25,338 nt of DNA from CAADGU01 sp964581605. GTDB taxonomy: Bacteria; Chloroflexota; Anaerolineae; Promineifilales; Promineifilaceae. Shown piece by piece: positions 1 through 7,923 of the stretch (positions within the stretch are counted from its first letter, which is position 1; every line of letters starts with the position of its first letter). The stretch covers positions 1 to 25,338 of the forward strand of contig CAZOPF010000085.1 in the NCBI GenBank assembly GCA_964581605.1, written 5' to 3'. The position numbers and the translations under genes were made by a program. The notes under the pieces were generated by a model. It did no database searches and was not told the origin of the DNA. It saw only the letters and a list, made by a program, of their open reading frames with translations.

Positions 1-33
1 TACAGACGCATCTTCTTCCATATAGCCCATCAT
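1..33 (-). CDS. Possible start of a gene running off the left edge
   Basis: On the minus strand an open frame begins at 33 with two consecutive ATG codons, reads MMGYMEEDASV and leaves the window. It would lie directly downstream of the cyclic-2,3-diphosphoglycerate-synthetase-like gene, separated by the octamer array at 37-76. There is no clear Shine-Dalgarno sequence, and 11 codons are too few to identify a product. It may be a real 5' end or chance. Confidence 0.2.
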   Translation of the reverse strand, partial: MMGYMEEDASV

Positions 34-36
34 TTT

Positions 37-76
37 GTAATTGGGTAATTGGGTAATTACTCAATTACTCAATTAC
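37..76. repeat. Octamer-period array with mirror symmetry (GTAATTNN type)
   Basis: Five contiguous 8-nt units fit GTAATTGG or its complement-like form TCAATTAC. The left half (37-51) is the reverse complement of the right half (62-76) at 14 of 15 positions, so the array can fold into a hairpin. It ends three bases before the stop codon of the minus-strand gene at 80-1411. Arrays of the same family are at 9034-9081 and 13713-13760. Confidence 0.85.
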
Positions 77-79
77 CTA

Positions 80-1411
80 TCATCCAAACCGCTCCTGCAA
101 CAGCGTCGCCAGCGTGGGCGTGCCAATGTCTTGATATTCGTAGCGTACCCGTTGGTGCGGTTTTTGAATATGGATCAGTTTGCCCAGATCAATGGGCGTG
201 GCGATGATCACCATATCCACATCAGCCCGGTTAATGGTCTCTTCCAGGTCGGCGATCTGGTCGCCGCCGTAGCCCATGGCGGGCAAGACCGCCCCGGTGG
301 TGGGGTATTTCTGGTAAGTGGCGGCGATGGAACGAACGGCATACGGCCGTGGATCCACAATTTCCCGTGCGCCAAAATTCTGCGCCGCTACCACACCCGC
401 CCCATACGCCATCTCCCCATGCGTCAGCGTGGGGCCATCTTCCACCACCAGCACCCGCCGGCCATGAATGGCCGCCGGATCATCCACAAAAATCGGCGAC
501 GCCGCCTTGACAATGACCGCCTCTGGGTTCGTCTGGCGGATATTTTGTTGCACGGTGAGCATGTTTTGGTAATCGGCCGTATCCACCTTGTTGATGACCA
601 CAGCCGCCGCCAGCCGCAAATTGGTCTCGCCGGGATGGTAGCGCAGTTCGTGGCCCGGCCGGTGTGGGTCTGTGACCACAATATGAAAATTGGACAGGAA
701 AAAGGGCAGGTCATTATTGCCGCCGTCCCAGATGATAATGTCTGCTTCTTCTTCGGCCGCCCGCAAAATGCGCTCGTAATCTACTCCGGCATAGATCACC
801 GCACCCCGTTCTACATACGGCTCGTACTCTTCGCGCTCCTCAATCGTGCAATCGTGTTTCTCCATGTCCGCATAAGTGGCAAAACGCTGGACGGCCTGCT
901 GCGCCAGGTTGCCGTAGGGCATGGGGTGGCGCACGGCCACCACCCGCTGGTAGCCCAATTCATTTTGCAACACACGCAGCACGTGGCGGCTGGTCTGGCT
1001 TTTGCCGCAGCCGGTGCGCACCGCGCAGATGGAAACCACCGGTTTGCTTGATTTGAGCATGGTCAGCCGGGGATTCATCAGCCGGAAACCGGCCCCGGCC
1101 GCCAGCACCCGCGAGGCCAGGTGCATCACATACTCGTGGGAGACATCGGAGTAGGAGAAGTACACATCGTCTATCTGCTCTTTTTGGATCAGTTCCTCCA
1201 ACTGGCTTTCCGGGTAAATGGGGATGCCGGCGGGATAGAGCGGCCCGGCCAGTTCCGACGGGTAGCGCCGCCCTTCGATGTTGGGAATTTGGGTGGCGGT
1301 GAAGGCGACGACCTCCATCTGTTCATTGGTGCGCAACGCGGTGTTAAAGTCGTGGAAGTCACGGCCGGCCGCCCCGGCGATAAGCACTCGTTGACGATTA
1401 TTTTGACTCAT
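80..1411 (-). CDS. Cyclic 2,3-diphosphoglycerate synthetase-like P-loop protein
   Basis: The 443-residue protein has an N-terminal Rossmann-like half starting VLIAGAAGRDFHDF (residues 9-22). A P-loop follows, RTGCGKSQ at about 132-139, then an IIWDGGNNDLPFF segment near 230 and an NKVD motif near 273, as in GTPase-like folds. Length and motif order match the family named for the archaeal cyclic 2,3-diphosphoglycerate synthetase, which uses ATP to close 2,3-diphosphoglycerate into a cyclic thermoprotectant. In bacteria the family is widespread but its substrate is mostly untested, so the function here is inferred. The start is well set: GGAGGT stands 6 nt before the ATG. It appears monocistronic or first in a minus-strand unit continuing off the left edge. 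Confidence 0.75.
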   Translation of the reverse strand: MSQNNRQRVLIAGAAGRDFHDFNTALRTNEQMEVVAFTATQIPNIEGRRYPSELAGPLYPAGIPIYPESQLEELIQKEQIDDVYFSYSDVSHEYVMHLASRVLAAGAGFRLMNPRLTMLKSSKPVVSICAVRTGCGKSQTSRHVLRVLQNELGYQRVVAVRHPMPYGNLAQQAVQRFATYADMEKHDCTIEEREEYEPYVERGAVIYAGVDYERILRAAEEEADIIIWDGGNNDLPFFLSNFHIVVTDPHRPGHELRYHPGETNLRLAAAVVINKVDTADYQNMLTVQQNIRQTNPEAVIVKAASPIFVDDPAAIHGRRVLVVEDGPTLTHGEMAYGAGVVAAQNFGAREIVDPRPYAVRSIAATYQKYPTTGAVLPAMGYGGDQIADLEETINRADVDMVIIATPIDLGKLIHIQKPHQRVRYEYQDIGTPTLATLLQERFG

Positions 1412-1620
1412 GGGAATACCTCCAAATAGTGGTTATGGGAATAAGTTGCTGCTAGTTTACCCAAGATATGGGCTTTTGGGTCTAAAGATTGTCATGCTTT
1501 GGGCATTACGTATGGCGTGTGTGGGCGGTAACTGGCAAAGACTTCACATGCAAAGTCGGGTAGAATAAGCACATTGATTACGTTACGGTTAGCAGCAAGT
1601 GGTTGGTTAGGAGAAAACCT

Positions 1621-2487
1621 ATGGCTGAAAAACCTGAATTACAAATCCCCCCCTTTCCTGGCATGGACCCATACCTGGAAGCGCCAGACATCTGGCCTGA
1701 TTTTCACGATAGGCTGGCAACTACACTTAGCTCAGTTCTGAATGGGCAATTGCCCGATCCCTATTATGCCCGATTACAAAAACGGCCGGAGCTGGGTATT
1801 ATTCTGGAATCAGGCTCTATACATCGTATCGTGCCTGATGTAACGGTGATGCGTTATCCACAAGAAAAAGCGTTACCTGGCGGCATGGCAACGGCCGTGC
1901 AGGAACAACCACGCACACAAGTAACCGCCGGCGTCGAACTCCGCGTTCACACCGATCCCTTTCAGCACCGCTTTGTAGAAATTCGGGACGCGGAACAGGG
2001 GCATAAATTGATTACGCTGATTGAAATTGTCAGCCCCTCTAACAAACAGCCTGGCCCTGACCGCCGTGCGTATGAAGCGAAACAAGAAGAAGTGTTGAGC
2101 AGCGACGCCAACCTGATTGAATTGGACTTTTTGCGTCACGGCCGTCGCCTGCTGCCTTATCCTGAATTGGAAGCGGCCGTACATTCCCTTTCTCCTGATT
2201 ACCTGGTGTTGTTGAACCGGGCCGTTTTACGGCAGCGCAACTGGATGGATTACACCCTCTACCCCATCAACTTGCGTGAGCCGCTGCCCTGTATTCCCGT
2301 GCCGCTGGCGGGAGACGACCCGGATGTGCTGCTAGATTTGCAAATTGCCTTTAACCGCGTTTACCGGGAAGGGCCGTACAAGCGGGCGGTGGATTACACG
2401 GCCGTGCCCCCTCCCCCTCTGGATGAAACCGATGCCGCCTGGGTGGACAAACGCCTGCTCACTGCCGGTTTTCGCAGAAGCAAGTAG
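1621..2487 (+). CDS. DUF4058 family protein
   Basis: The 288-residue protein opens with the DUF4058 signature FPGMDPYLE (residues 12-20) followed by WPDFHDRL. It carries the family's central block IEIVSPSNK (134-142), then RxxYxxKQxE and a LIELDFLRHG segment. The E-x-VSP-x-NK arrangement resembles PD-(D/E)xK nuclease-like folds, but that is my inference and no activity is established. The start at 1621 is preferred over the in-frame TTG at 1603 because AGGAGA lies 6 nt upstream of the ATG and the family begins close to FPGMDPY. Such genes occur in many copies in cyanobacteria and Chloroflexota. The neighbours give no functional hint. The gene is convergent with the secreted-protein gene and shares its terminator. 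Confidence 0.85.
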   Translation: MAEKPELQIPPFPGMDPYLEAPDIWPDFHDRLATTLSSVLNGQLPDPYYARLQKRPELGIILESGSIHRIVPDVTVMRYPQEKALPGGMATAVQEQPRTQVTAGVELRVHTDPFQHRFVEIRDAEQGHKLITLIEIVSPSNKQPGPDRRAYEAKQEEVLSSDANLIELDFLRHGRRLLPYPELEAAVHSLSPDYLVLLNRAVLRQRNWMDYTLYPINLREPLPCIPVPLAGDDPDVLLDLQIAFNRVYREGPYKRAVDYTAVPPPPLDETDAAWVDKRLLTAGFRRSK

Positions 2488-2496
2488 CGGCTATGA

Positions 2497-2527
2497 GACA
2501 ACCGATTTTTTAGAAAAATCGGATGTC
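2497..2527. terminator. Bidirectional hairpin terminator between convergent genes
   Basis: A stem of CCGATTTTT (2502-2510) and AAAAATCGG (2514-2522) around a TAG loop is extended outward by GACA/TGTC after an A-A mismatch. The A/T run inside the stem gives a U-rich 3' side in both directions. It lies 10 bp after the DUF4058 stop and 8 bp after the stop of the convergent gene, so it probably ends both transcripts. Confidence 0.6.
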
Positions 2528-2534
2528 TATTCAA

Positions 2535-3473
2535 CTAGCGCCGGTGGTTGCCGGGCCAATAAGGTAGAGGTCTGTCAGCCCGGCGATCAATCCAATAAAG
2601 GGAGGTGTCCAGGCAGGGAATTACCTCACGGTTATTATTGGGGCGTTGACCGGGGGCGTGGATTTCGCTGATGTAGCTGAAGCCATGTGTACGGCTAGAC
2701 CAGCCCACCAGCCCATATCCAATCGCGTAAAAATAACGTTCCTCTGGTTCGGCGTTCAAATCAATTAGCCAGGCCAGTTGAATAACATGGGCTAATTCCA
2801 ACCCGCCAGGGAAGGTATAAGACGGATGATACGCCTCAAAGAGCAGCCAGCTTCGTTGTGTACCCCCCAGCACAAATTCACAGTCTGACTTGCGAAAAAA
2901 GAGGACGGTGGGATTGCGTTCATACACATCGCCTACATCCCAATAACGGGGTGCCCACCTGGAGCCATACAGGCCATCATCACGCAGGGTGTAGTAGAGT
3001 CCATTGCCGGGGCTGGTGTCAGTGCCCCGGTAGATGAACTGATTGGTGTACCATAGCTCTTCCCATTCGGCGTGAACCTCATTTCCTTTGGTGTGAAAAA
3101 AGTTACCGCCGTCTTGCTGCGTCTGGTGCCGCGCCTGGGAGCCGCCGCTGTGCTGCACTTCATAGAGACGGCCGTAGGGTTGGCCGTTCCCGTTCATAAA
3201 TTGCACCATATCAAAAGGTGGGTGCAGGCTGCCATAAACATAGAAAACAGCAGGAAAATAAAGCGTAAAAGCAGCTTCAGGCTGCAGTGTTGGTGTAGCT
3301 GTCGGTGTGGCAGTAGCCATTGAAATGAGTGAGATGGTTGGCGTGATGGTAAAGGTAGCTGTTGGGTCGCCGCCAGCGTCCGGCTGATCAGAGATGTTCT
3401 GACTGGTCACCAGGGAAACGCCCAGAAACAGGCTCAAACCAACTATGAGCAAAACAGAAAAGAATCTATTCAT
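2535..3473 (-). CDS. Secreted protein of unknown function with Thr/Pro linker
   Basis: From the chosen ATG the product is 312 residues. It has a signal-peptide-like start: MNRFF followed by a hydrophobic core VLLIVGLSLFLGVSLV. A low-complexity linker rich in Thr, Pro and Ala (TATPTATPT type) follows, as is common in exported Chloroflexota proteins. The C-terminal ~240 residues are rich in Trp, Tyr and Gly and look globular, with segments such as YGRLYEVQHSGGSQARHQTQ and GGTQRSWLLFEAYHPSY. I do not recognise the domain. A second ATG at 3500 would add nine residues (MLFAHQFLY); neither start has a convincing Shine-Dalgarno, and I prefer the inner one because it gives a normal signal peptide. 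It is probably exported and may be a tethered or released surface protein. Confidence 0.7.
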   Translation of the reverse strand: MNRFFSVLLIVGLSLFLGVSLVTSQNISDQPDAGGDPTATFTITPTISLISMATATPTATPTLQPEAAFTLYFPAVFYVYGSLHPPFDMVQFMNGNGQPYGRLYEVQHSGGSQARHQTQQDGGNFFHTKGNEVHAEWEELWYTNQFIYRGTDTSPGNGLYYTLRDDGLYGSRWAPRYWDVGDVYERNPTVLFFRKSDCEFVLGGTQRSWLLFEAYHPSYTFPGGLELAHVIQLAWLIDLNAEPEERYFYAIGYGLVGWSSRTHGFSYISEIHAPGQRPNNNREVIPCLDTSLYWIDRRADRPLPYWPGNHRR

Positions 3474-3500
3474 GTACAAGAATTGGTGCGCGAATAACAT

Positions 3501-3565
3501 AGATTTAGCGGATTTGGACAGATGCTTTTTCCGTGAAAATCCGTCTGATCCGTTTTATCCGTGTA
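3501..3565. repeat. Nonamer-period array (ATCCGTNNN) with inverted flank
   Basis: Three contiguous 9-nt units start at 3539, 3548 and 3557, each beginning ATCCGT. CGGATTT at 3509-3515 is the reverse complement of AAATCCG at 3537-3543, so a hairpin is possible. The array fills most of the space between the aldehyde dehydrogenase and secreted-protein genes, both on the minus strand. I see no promoter in it. Confidence 0.6.
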
Positions 3566-3579
3566 TCTATTCTCTGTGA

Positions 3580-5037
3580 CTAATAGGGATACCAATAATC
3601 TTTGGGCGTATCGTCAAAGTCCCAATGGACATGTTTGGTTTCCAGGAAGCTGGTCAGCCCTTCCTCACCCAGTTCGCGGGCGTTGCCACTCATTTTGAAG
3701 CCGCCAAACGGCCCGCCGTAATTGTCCGTCAGCGGGTCGTTGATCCAGATGGTGCCGGCCTGCACCTCTTCAAAGAAACGTTTGGCCAGCCGGGCGTCAT
3801 TGGTGCGAATACACGCGCCCAACCCATAGTCGCTGTCATTCGCCAGGGCGATGGCTTCATCAAACGTTTTATAACCCATAATGGGAATAGTGGGGCCAAA
3901 CGTCTCCTGGCGCATACAGACCATGTCGTGGTTGACGTGGGTGAGCACGGTCGGTTCATAATAAAAGCCGCGATCCAGGCGGGACGGCCGTTTGCCGCCC
4001 ACCAGCACCTTCGCCCCTTTCTGCACCGCGTCGGCTACATGGTCTTCCACTTTGGCGCGGTATTTCGGGTCGGCCATTGGCCCCATGTCCGTATCAGCAG
4101 CCAGCCCCGGCCCCAGCCGTAGCCCGCTCACAAAGTCGGCCAACCCTTCGCTAAACGGCTTGAGCATCTGGTCGGGTACATAGACCCGTTCTGTGGAGGT
4201 ACACACCTGCCCGGCGTTGATCAGCGCGGCGTAGGCGACGGCTTCTACGGCCGTCTCCACATCCGCATCCGGGGCAATCACAAAGGCATCCTTGCCGCCC
4301 AGTTCCAGGTGGGTGCGTTTGATGCGGGTGGCGGCGAGGGTGGCAATACGTTGGCCGACGGCCGTAGACCCCGTAAAAGCGATCACCGGCACATCCCGAT
4401 GTTTGACCATCGGTTCCGCCACCCGCGTCCCCTCGCCCGTAACCACATTCACCACCCCCGGCGGGAAATGGTCGAAGGCCATCTCTGCCAGCCGCAGCGT
4501 GGTCAGCGGCGTCTTTTCTGCCGGTTTGATGATGACGGTATTCCCCGCCGCCAACGCCGGGGCCACCTTCCAGGCCATCAGCAGCAGCGGAAAGTTAAAG
4601 GGCACAATGCACAGCACCACCCCATACGGCTCTTTGAGGACAAAGTTGAACTGGCTGCTCACCGCCGGGGCCAGCACCCGTCCCCGGTAGGTGCGCGCCA
4701 TCTCCGCGTAATAGTCAAACGTGCCAATCGTCCACTCCATCTCCTCTTCATTTTCCGGCAGCGGTTTGCCTTCCTCTAGCGTCAGCAGTTCGGCCAGTTC
4801 GGCCGCCTGCGCCTTCATTTTGTGCGCCGCTTCATGCAGCATCTCGCACCGTTCCAGGCCGGAAACCTGCCGCCAGCCTGGGTAGGCGGTGTGCGCCGCG
4901 GCCACTGCTTTGTGCGCGTCGGCTTCGTTGCCGTTGGGCACACTGTCCAGCACTTCCTCCGTTGCCGGGTTGAGGATGCTCATGGTTTCGCCGGACTCAC
5001 TGGGGGTGAAACGGCCGTTGATATACATCTCTTTCAT
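3580..5037 (-). CDS. NAD(P)-dependent aldehyde dehydrogenase
   Basis: The 485-residue protein is a complete ALDH-superfamily member that oxidises an aldehyde to its acid with NAD(P)+. Visible landmarks are the N-F-P loop at 148-150 (N148), cofactor lysine K171 in IIKPAEKTP, FTGSTAVG near 221-228, general base E245 in LELGGKD and nucleophile C279 in NAGQVCTSTERVYV. It most resembles the succinate-semialdehyde / glycolaldehyde / betaine-aldehyde dehydrogenase group, but the substrate cannot be set from motifs. GGAGGG lies 7 nt before the chosen ATG, and a second in-frame ATG follows four codons in. It is divergent from lon across a 347-bp region and has no pathway partner next to it. Confidence 0.88.
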   Translation of the reverse strand: MKEMYINGRFTPSESGETMSILNPATEEVLDSVPNGNEADAHKAVAAAHTAYPGWRQVSGLERCEMLHEAAHKMKAQAAELAELLTLEEGKPLPENEEEMEWTIGTFDYYAEMARTYRGRVLAPAVSSQFNFVLKEPYGVVLCIVPFNFPLLLMAWKVAPALAAGNTVIIKPAEKTPLTTLRLAEMAFDHFPPGVVNVVTGEGTRVAEPMVKHRDVPVIAFTGSTAVGQRIATLAATRIKRTHLELGGKDAFVIAPDADVETAVEAVAYAALINAGQVCTSTERVYVPDQMLKPFSEGLADFVSGLRLGPGLAADTDMGPMADPKYRAKVEDHVADAVQKGAKVLVGGKRPSRLDRGFYYEPTVLTHVNHDMVCMRQETFGPTIPIMGYKTFDEAIALANDSDYGLGACIRTNDARLAKRFFEEVQAGTIWINDPLTDNYGGPFGGFKMSGNARELGEEGLTSFLETKHVHWDFDDTPKDYWYPY

Positions 5038-5384
5038 CTTTTTCCCTCCGTAAATTTGCCTGGAGTTGAGGCTTTAACCATTGCCGCCAAAGCCCTCACT
5101 CCGCCCAATTATCCCCTGACTATCCATTACCTGCCACTGGCCTTGCCCCATTCTGACAAAAATCTGAAGTAGGACTATCGCCTTACCCTCCCAACTGGCA
5201 AAGACTACCAGAGGACTATTGAGACGAACTACCACTCCCTATATTGTACAGATGGAAGCGGAGAATCATTTTTACAAAACAAACAAGGATTGTAAGTGGC
5301 GCGAGAGACTATTGGGATGAGAAAGGAACAATCACTCATCCTCAGTCACCCAATCAATCTCCCATCCCATCGAGGAAAATGTTA
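5038..5384. other. 347-bp divergent intergenic region upstream of lon
   Basis: No gene is convincing here. An in-frame TTG at 5244 could add 47 residues to Lon, but the added segment is unlike Lon. A weak sigma70-like candidate is TTGAGA (5219-5224) and TATATT (5240-5245) with a short 15-bp spacer. GGATGAG (5314-5320) and CTCATCC (5334-5340) form an inverted repeat in the presumed lon leader, followed by a TCA-rich tract up to 5370 that resembles the short-period arrays elsewhere. AACTGGCAAAGACT at 5193-5206 recurs at 1530-1543. I saw no CIRCE heat-shock operator. Confidence 0.5.
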
Positions 5385-7826
5385 ATGTCTAACCCATCTG
5401 AACCAAAACGTATCCCCATCGTCCCCTTGCGGGGCGGGGCCGTATTTCCCGGCGTGACGACCACCGTTTCTATCGGCCGGCGGCGTTCGCTGGCGGCCGC
5501 GCAAGCCGCCATTGAGCAAAATGGCGATCTGCTCGTCCTGGTGCAATACAACCCGGACGTAGAACTGCCGCAACTTGAAGATGTGGCCCCCATCGGTATT
5601 TTAGCGACCGTGCGGGATATTCTGCGTGCCCCGCACATGGGGGTGCAAATGCTGGTGGAACTGCGCCACCGGGTACGGCTGGAAAGCCTGGTTGATCACG
5701 ATGCCTTTATGCAAGGGACGTATCAGGAAATTGCCGATCAAACCGATTCGTCTGACCGGGCAGTGATGGCCGAAGCCATTGCCTATTTAGAACAATATGC
5801 CGACACGTTGGGCGAGGCCAATCAGCAGGTGATGGCCACCACGCGCAGCAAGCCATCAGCCGGGCAATTGGCCGATTACATCGCCGGACTGCTCAATTTA
5901 CCGCTGGAAACGGAACTGAAATTGCTGACGACGGTGAATGGTGTGGAACGGCTGCAAATTGCCACCGAACATTTACAACAAGAACTGCGCATCGCTGAAA
6001 TTCGCAGCAAAATCCAGCAAGACGCCCGCGAAGGGGCGGATAAAGCGCAGCGGGAATACTTGCTGCGGGAACAGATGAAGGCGATTCGCAAAGAGTTAGG
6101 CGATGATGCGGAAAGCAGCGGCGATGAGCTGCGAGAAAAAATTGCGAAGGTGGGGATGCCCACGGCCGTGCGCCAACGCGCCGAAAAAGAACTCAAACGG
6201 CTCGACTACCAGGGGCCGCAATCACCCGAATCCAGCGTTATCCGCACCTATCTGGAATGGCTGGTAGAGCTGCCCTGGAGCCAGGCGACTGAAGATAACC
6301 TGGACATCCACCATGTGCGGGAAGTGCTGGACGCCGACCATTACGGCCTGGATGATGTGAAAGACCGCATTGTGGAATACGTGGCCGTGCGCAAACTGGC
6401 GGGCAACAAAATGCGCGGCGCGATCATCAACCTGTATGGGCCGCCAGGCGTAGGCAAAACATCTATCGCCACCTCCGTGGCCCAGGCAATGGGGCGCAAA
6501 GTCGTGCGCATCAGTCTGGGTGGGGTGCGTGATGAGGCCGAAATTCGCGGCCATCGCCGCACCTACATCGGCGCAATGCCGGGGCGCATCATCCGCGCCT
6601 TGCGTGATGCGGGCACGAATAACCCGGTGGTGGTGCTGGATGAAATTGACAAAGTGGGTGCAGACTGGCGCGGCGACCCGGCTTCGGCACTGCTGGAAGT
6701 GCTGGACCCGGAGCAGAATGACAAATTCACCGATCATTACCTGGAAGCGCCGTTTGATCTCAGCCAGGTCATTTTTATCACCACTTCCAATCAATTGAAC
6801 ACCATCCCCGGCCCGCTGCTGGATCGCATGGAAACGATCACCATGCCTGGCTATATTGAAGAGGAAAAGGCGAGCATTGCCACTGGCTATTTGCTGCGCA
6901 AGCAGTTGGAAGGGAATGGCATTGCCGATGTGGATGTCTCGTTTACGGATGAGGCGCTGCGCCACCTGATTCGCCATTACACGCGGGAGGCGGGGGTGCG
7001 CAGTCTGGAACGGCATATCGGCCGTATCGCTCGTAAGGTGGCGGTGCAGGTAGCAGGCGGGGCACAGGGGCCGTTTGTGATTACGCCAACCGATGTGGCC
7101 GTTTATCTGGGGCCGGAAATGTATCGGTATGGCACGGCCGAAGAGCATGACGAAGTTGGCGTTGTCACCGGTCTGGCGGTGAGCGGTTTTGGCGGCGATA
7201 CGCTGCCCATTGAAGTGAGCCTGAGCGAAGGCAACGGCAAAATTACATTAACCGGTTCGTTAGGGGATGTGATGCGCGAATCCATCCAGGCGGCATTGAC
7301 GTATGCGCGGGCTAATGCGCGGTCTCTCGGGCTGGAGCCAACAGTCTTTGACCATGTAAATCTACACGTCCATGTGCCGGATGGCGCCACGCCTAAGGAT
7401 GGCCCCAGCGCGGGCATTGGTATGGCGACGGCTATCATCTCCGCTTTTACGCGCCGCCCGGTGCGCCGCGATGTGGCCATGACGGGTGAGGTAACGCTGC
7501 GCGGCAAGGTGCTGGCAATCGGTGGCCTCAAGTCCAAAACGATTGCCGCCCACCGTGCGGGCATCAAGACGGTCATTTTGCCGAAGGATAACGCCAAAGA
7601 TATACCGGAACTGCCAGATAGCATCCGGGCGGCATTGACGTTGATTCCGGTGGGCAACCTGAGCGAGGTATTGGCGCTGGCACTGCGGGAAGCGGAAGAG
7701 CCACCCTTTACGGTCGAGCCGAAGAGTGAGCGCCTGCCGCTGCCGACACATGTTACCTCCGGCCACACTGCGCCGCTGCGGGCGCAGCCGGAGTCCGACG
7801 AGTTCAAAACGGTCTGGGAATTTTAG
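5385..7826 (+). CDS. lon: Lon protease (ATP-dependent, AAA+ Ser/Lys peptidase)
   Basis: The 813-residue protein has the full LonA layout. The N-terminal substrate-recognition domain (about 8-200, IPIVPLRGGAVFPG) is followed by a helical linker. The AAA+ module has Walker A GPPGVGKTS (352-360) and Walker B VVVLDE (415-420). The C-terminal protease domain has S675 in DGPSAGIG and K718 in GGLKSK, 43 residues apart as in E. coli Lon. It degrades misfolded and regulatory proteins in the cytoplasm. The start at 5385 is chosen because GAGGA lies 8 nt upstream; an ATG two codons earlier (5379) is too close to it. The C-terminal tail after ~780 is poorly conserved. The gene is followed by two hairpins and is probably its own unit. 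It has only one ACGGCCGT, far fewer than its neighbours. Confidence 0.97.
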   Translation: MSNPSEPKRIPIVPLRGGAVFPGVTTTVSIGRRRSLAAAQAAIEQNGDLLVLVQYNPDVELPQLEDVAPIGILATVRDILRAPHMGVQMLVELRHRVRLESLVDHDAFMQGTYQEIADQTDSSDRAVMAEAIAYLEQYADTLGEANQQVMATTRSKPSAGQLADYIAGLLNLPLETELKLLTTVNGVERLQIATEHLQQELRIAEIRSKIQQDAREGADKAQREYLLREQMKAIRKELGDDAESSGDELREKIAKVGMPTAVRQRAEKELKRLDYQGPQSPESSVIRTYLEWLVELPWSQATEDNLDIHHVREVLDADHYGLDDVKDRIVEYVAVRKLAGNKMRGAIINLYGPPGVGKTSIATSVAQAMGRKVVRISLGGVRDEAEIRGHRRTYIGAMPGRIIRALRDAGTNNPVVVLDEIDKVGADWRGDPASALLEVLDPEQNDKFTDHYLEAPFDLSQVIFITTSNQLNTIPGPLLDRMETITMPGYIEEEKASIATGYLLRKQLEGNGIADVDVSFTDEALRHLIRHYTREAGVRSLERHIGRIARKVAVQVAGGAQGPFVITPTDVAVYLGPEMYRYGTAEEHDEVGVVTGLAVSGFGGDTLPIEVSLSEGNGKITLTGSLGDVMRESIQAALTYARANARSLGLEPTVFDHVNLHVHVPDGATPKDGPSAGIGMATAIISAFTRRPVRRDVAMTGEVTLRGKVLAIGGLKSKTIAAHRAGIKTVILPKDNAKDIPELPDSIRAALTLIPVGNLSEVLALALREAEEPPFTVEPKSERLPLPTHVTSGHTAPLRAQPESDEFKTVWEF

Positions 7827-7828
7827 GT

Positions 7829-7856
7829 GTAACGCGATTAGACAAAATCGCGTTAC
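7829..7856. repeat. Perfect 11-bp hairpin directly after the lon stop
   Basis: GTAACGCGATT (7829-7839) and AATCGCGTTAC (7846-7856) pair perfectly around a 6-nt loop, two bases after the lon stop codon. No T-run follows, so this is not a classical terminator. It may protect the 3' end of the lon message or belong to the genome's family of gene-end hairpins. Confidence 0.7.
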
Positions 7857-7863
7857 GGTTGGA

Positions 7864-7897
7864 AACGCCATCACCGATACCGGTGGTGGCGTTTTTG
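7864..7897 (+). terminator. Rho-independent terminator of lon
   Basis: A 13-bp stem (7864-7876 with 7881-7893, one T-G pair) around the loop ATAC ends in a run of T beginning at 7892. It is the strongest intrinsic terminator outside the T-box and separates lon from the downstream membrane protein gene. Confidence 0.85.
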
Positions 7898-7923
7898 TTT
7901 GGGCGTGGGGTACACTTGGGCGC

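Noticed and set aside
41..1051. Long plus-strand open frame opposite the cyclic-diphosphoglycerate-synthetase-like gene
   Set aside because: It is His/Arg-rich, lacks any family motif and is the antisense shadow of a gene with clear motifs and ribosome-binding site.
5244..5384. 47-residue N-terminal extension of Lon from a TTG
   Set aside because: The extension has no Lon similarity, no ribosome-binding site at the TTG, and a good one precedes the internal ATG.
7829..7856. First hairpin after lon as the terminator
   Set aside because: It has no following T-run; the second hairpin at 7864-7897 does and is the better call.
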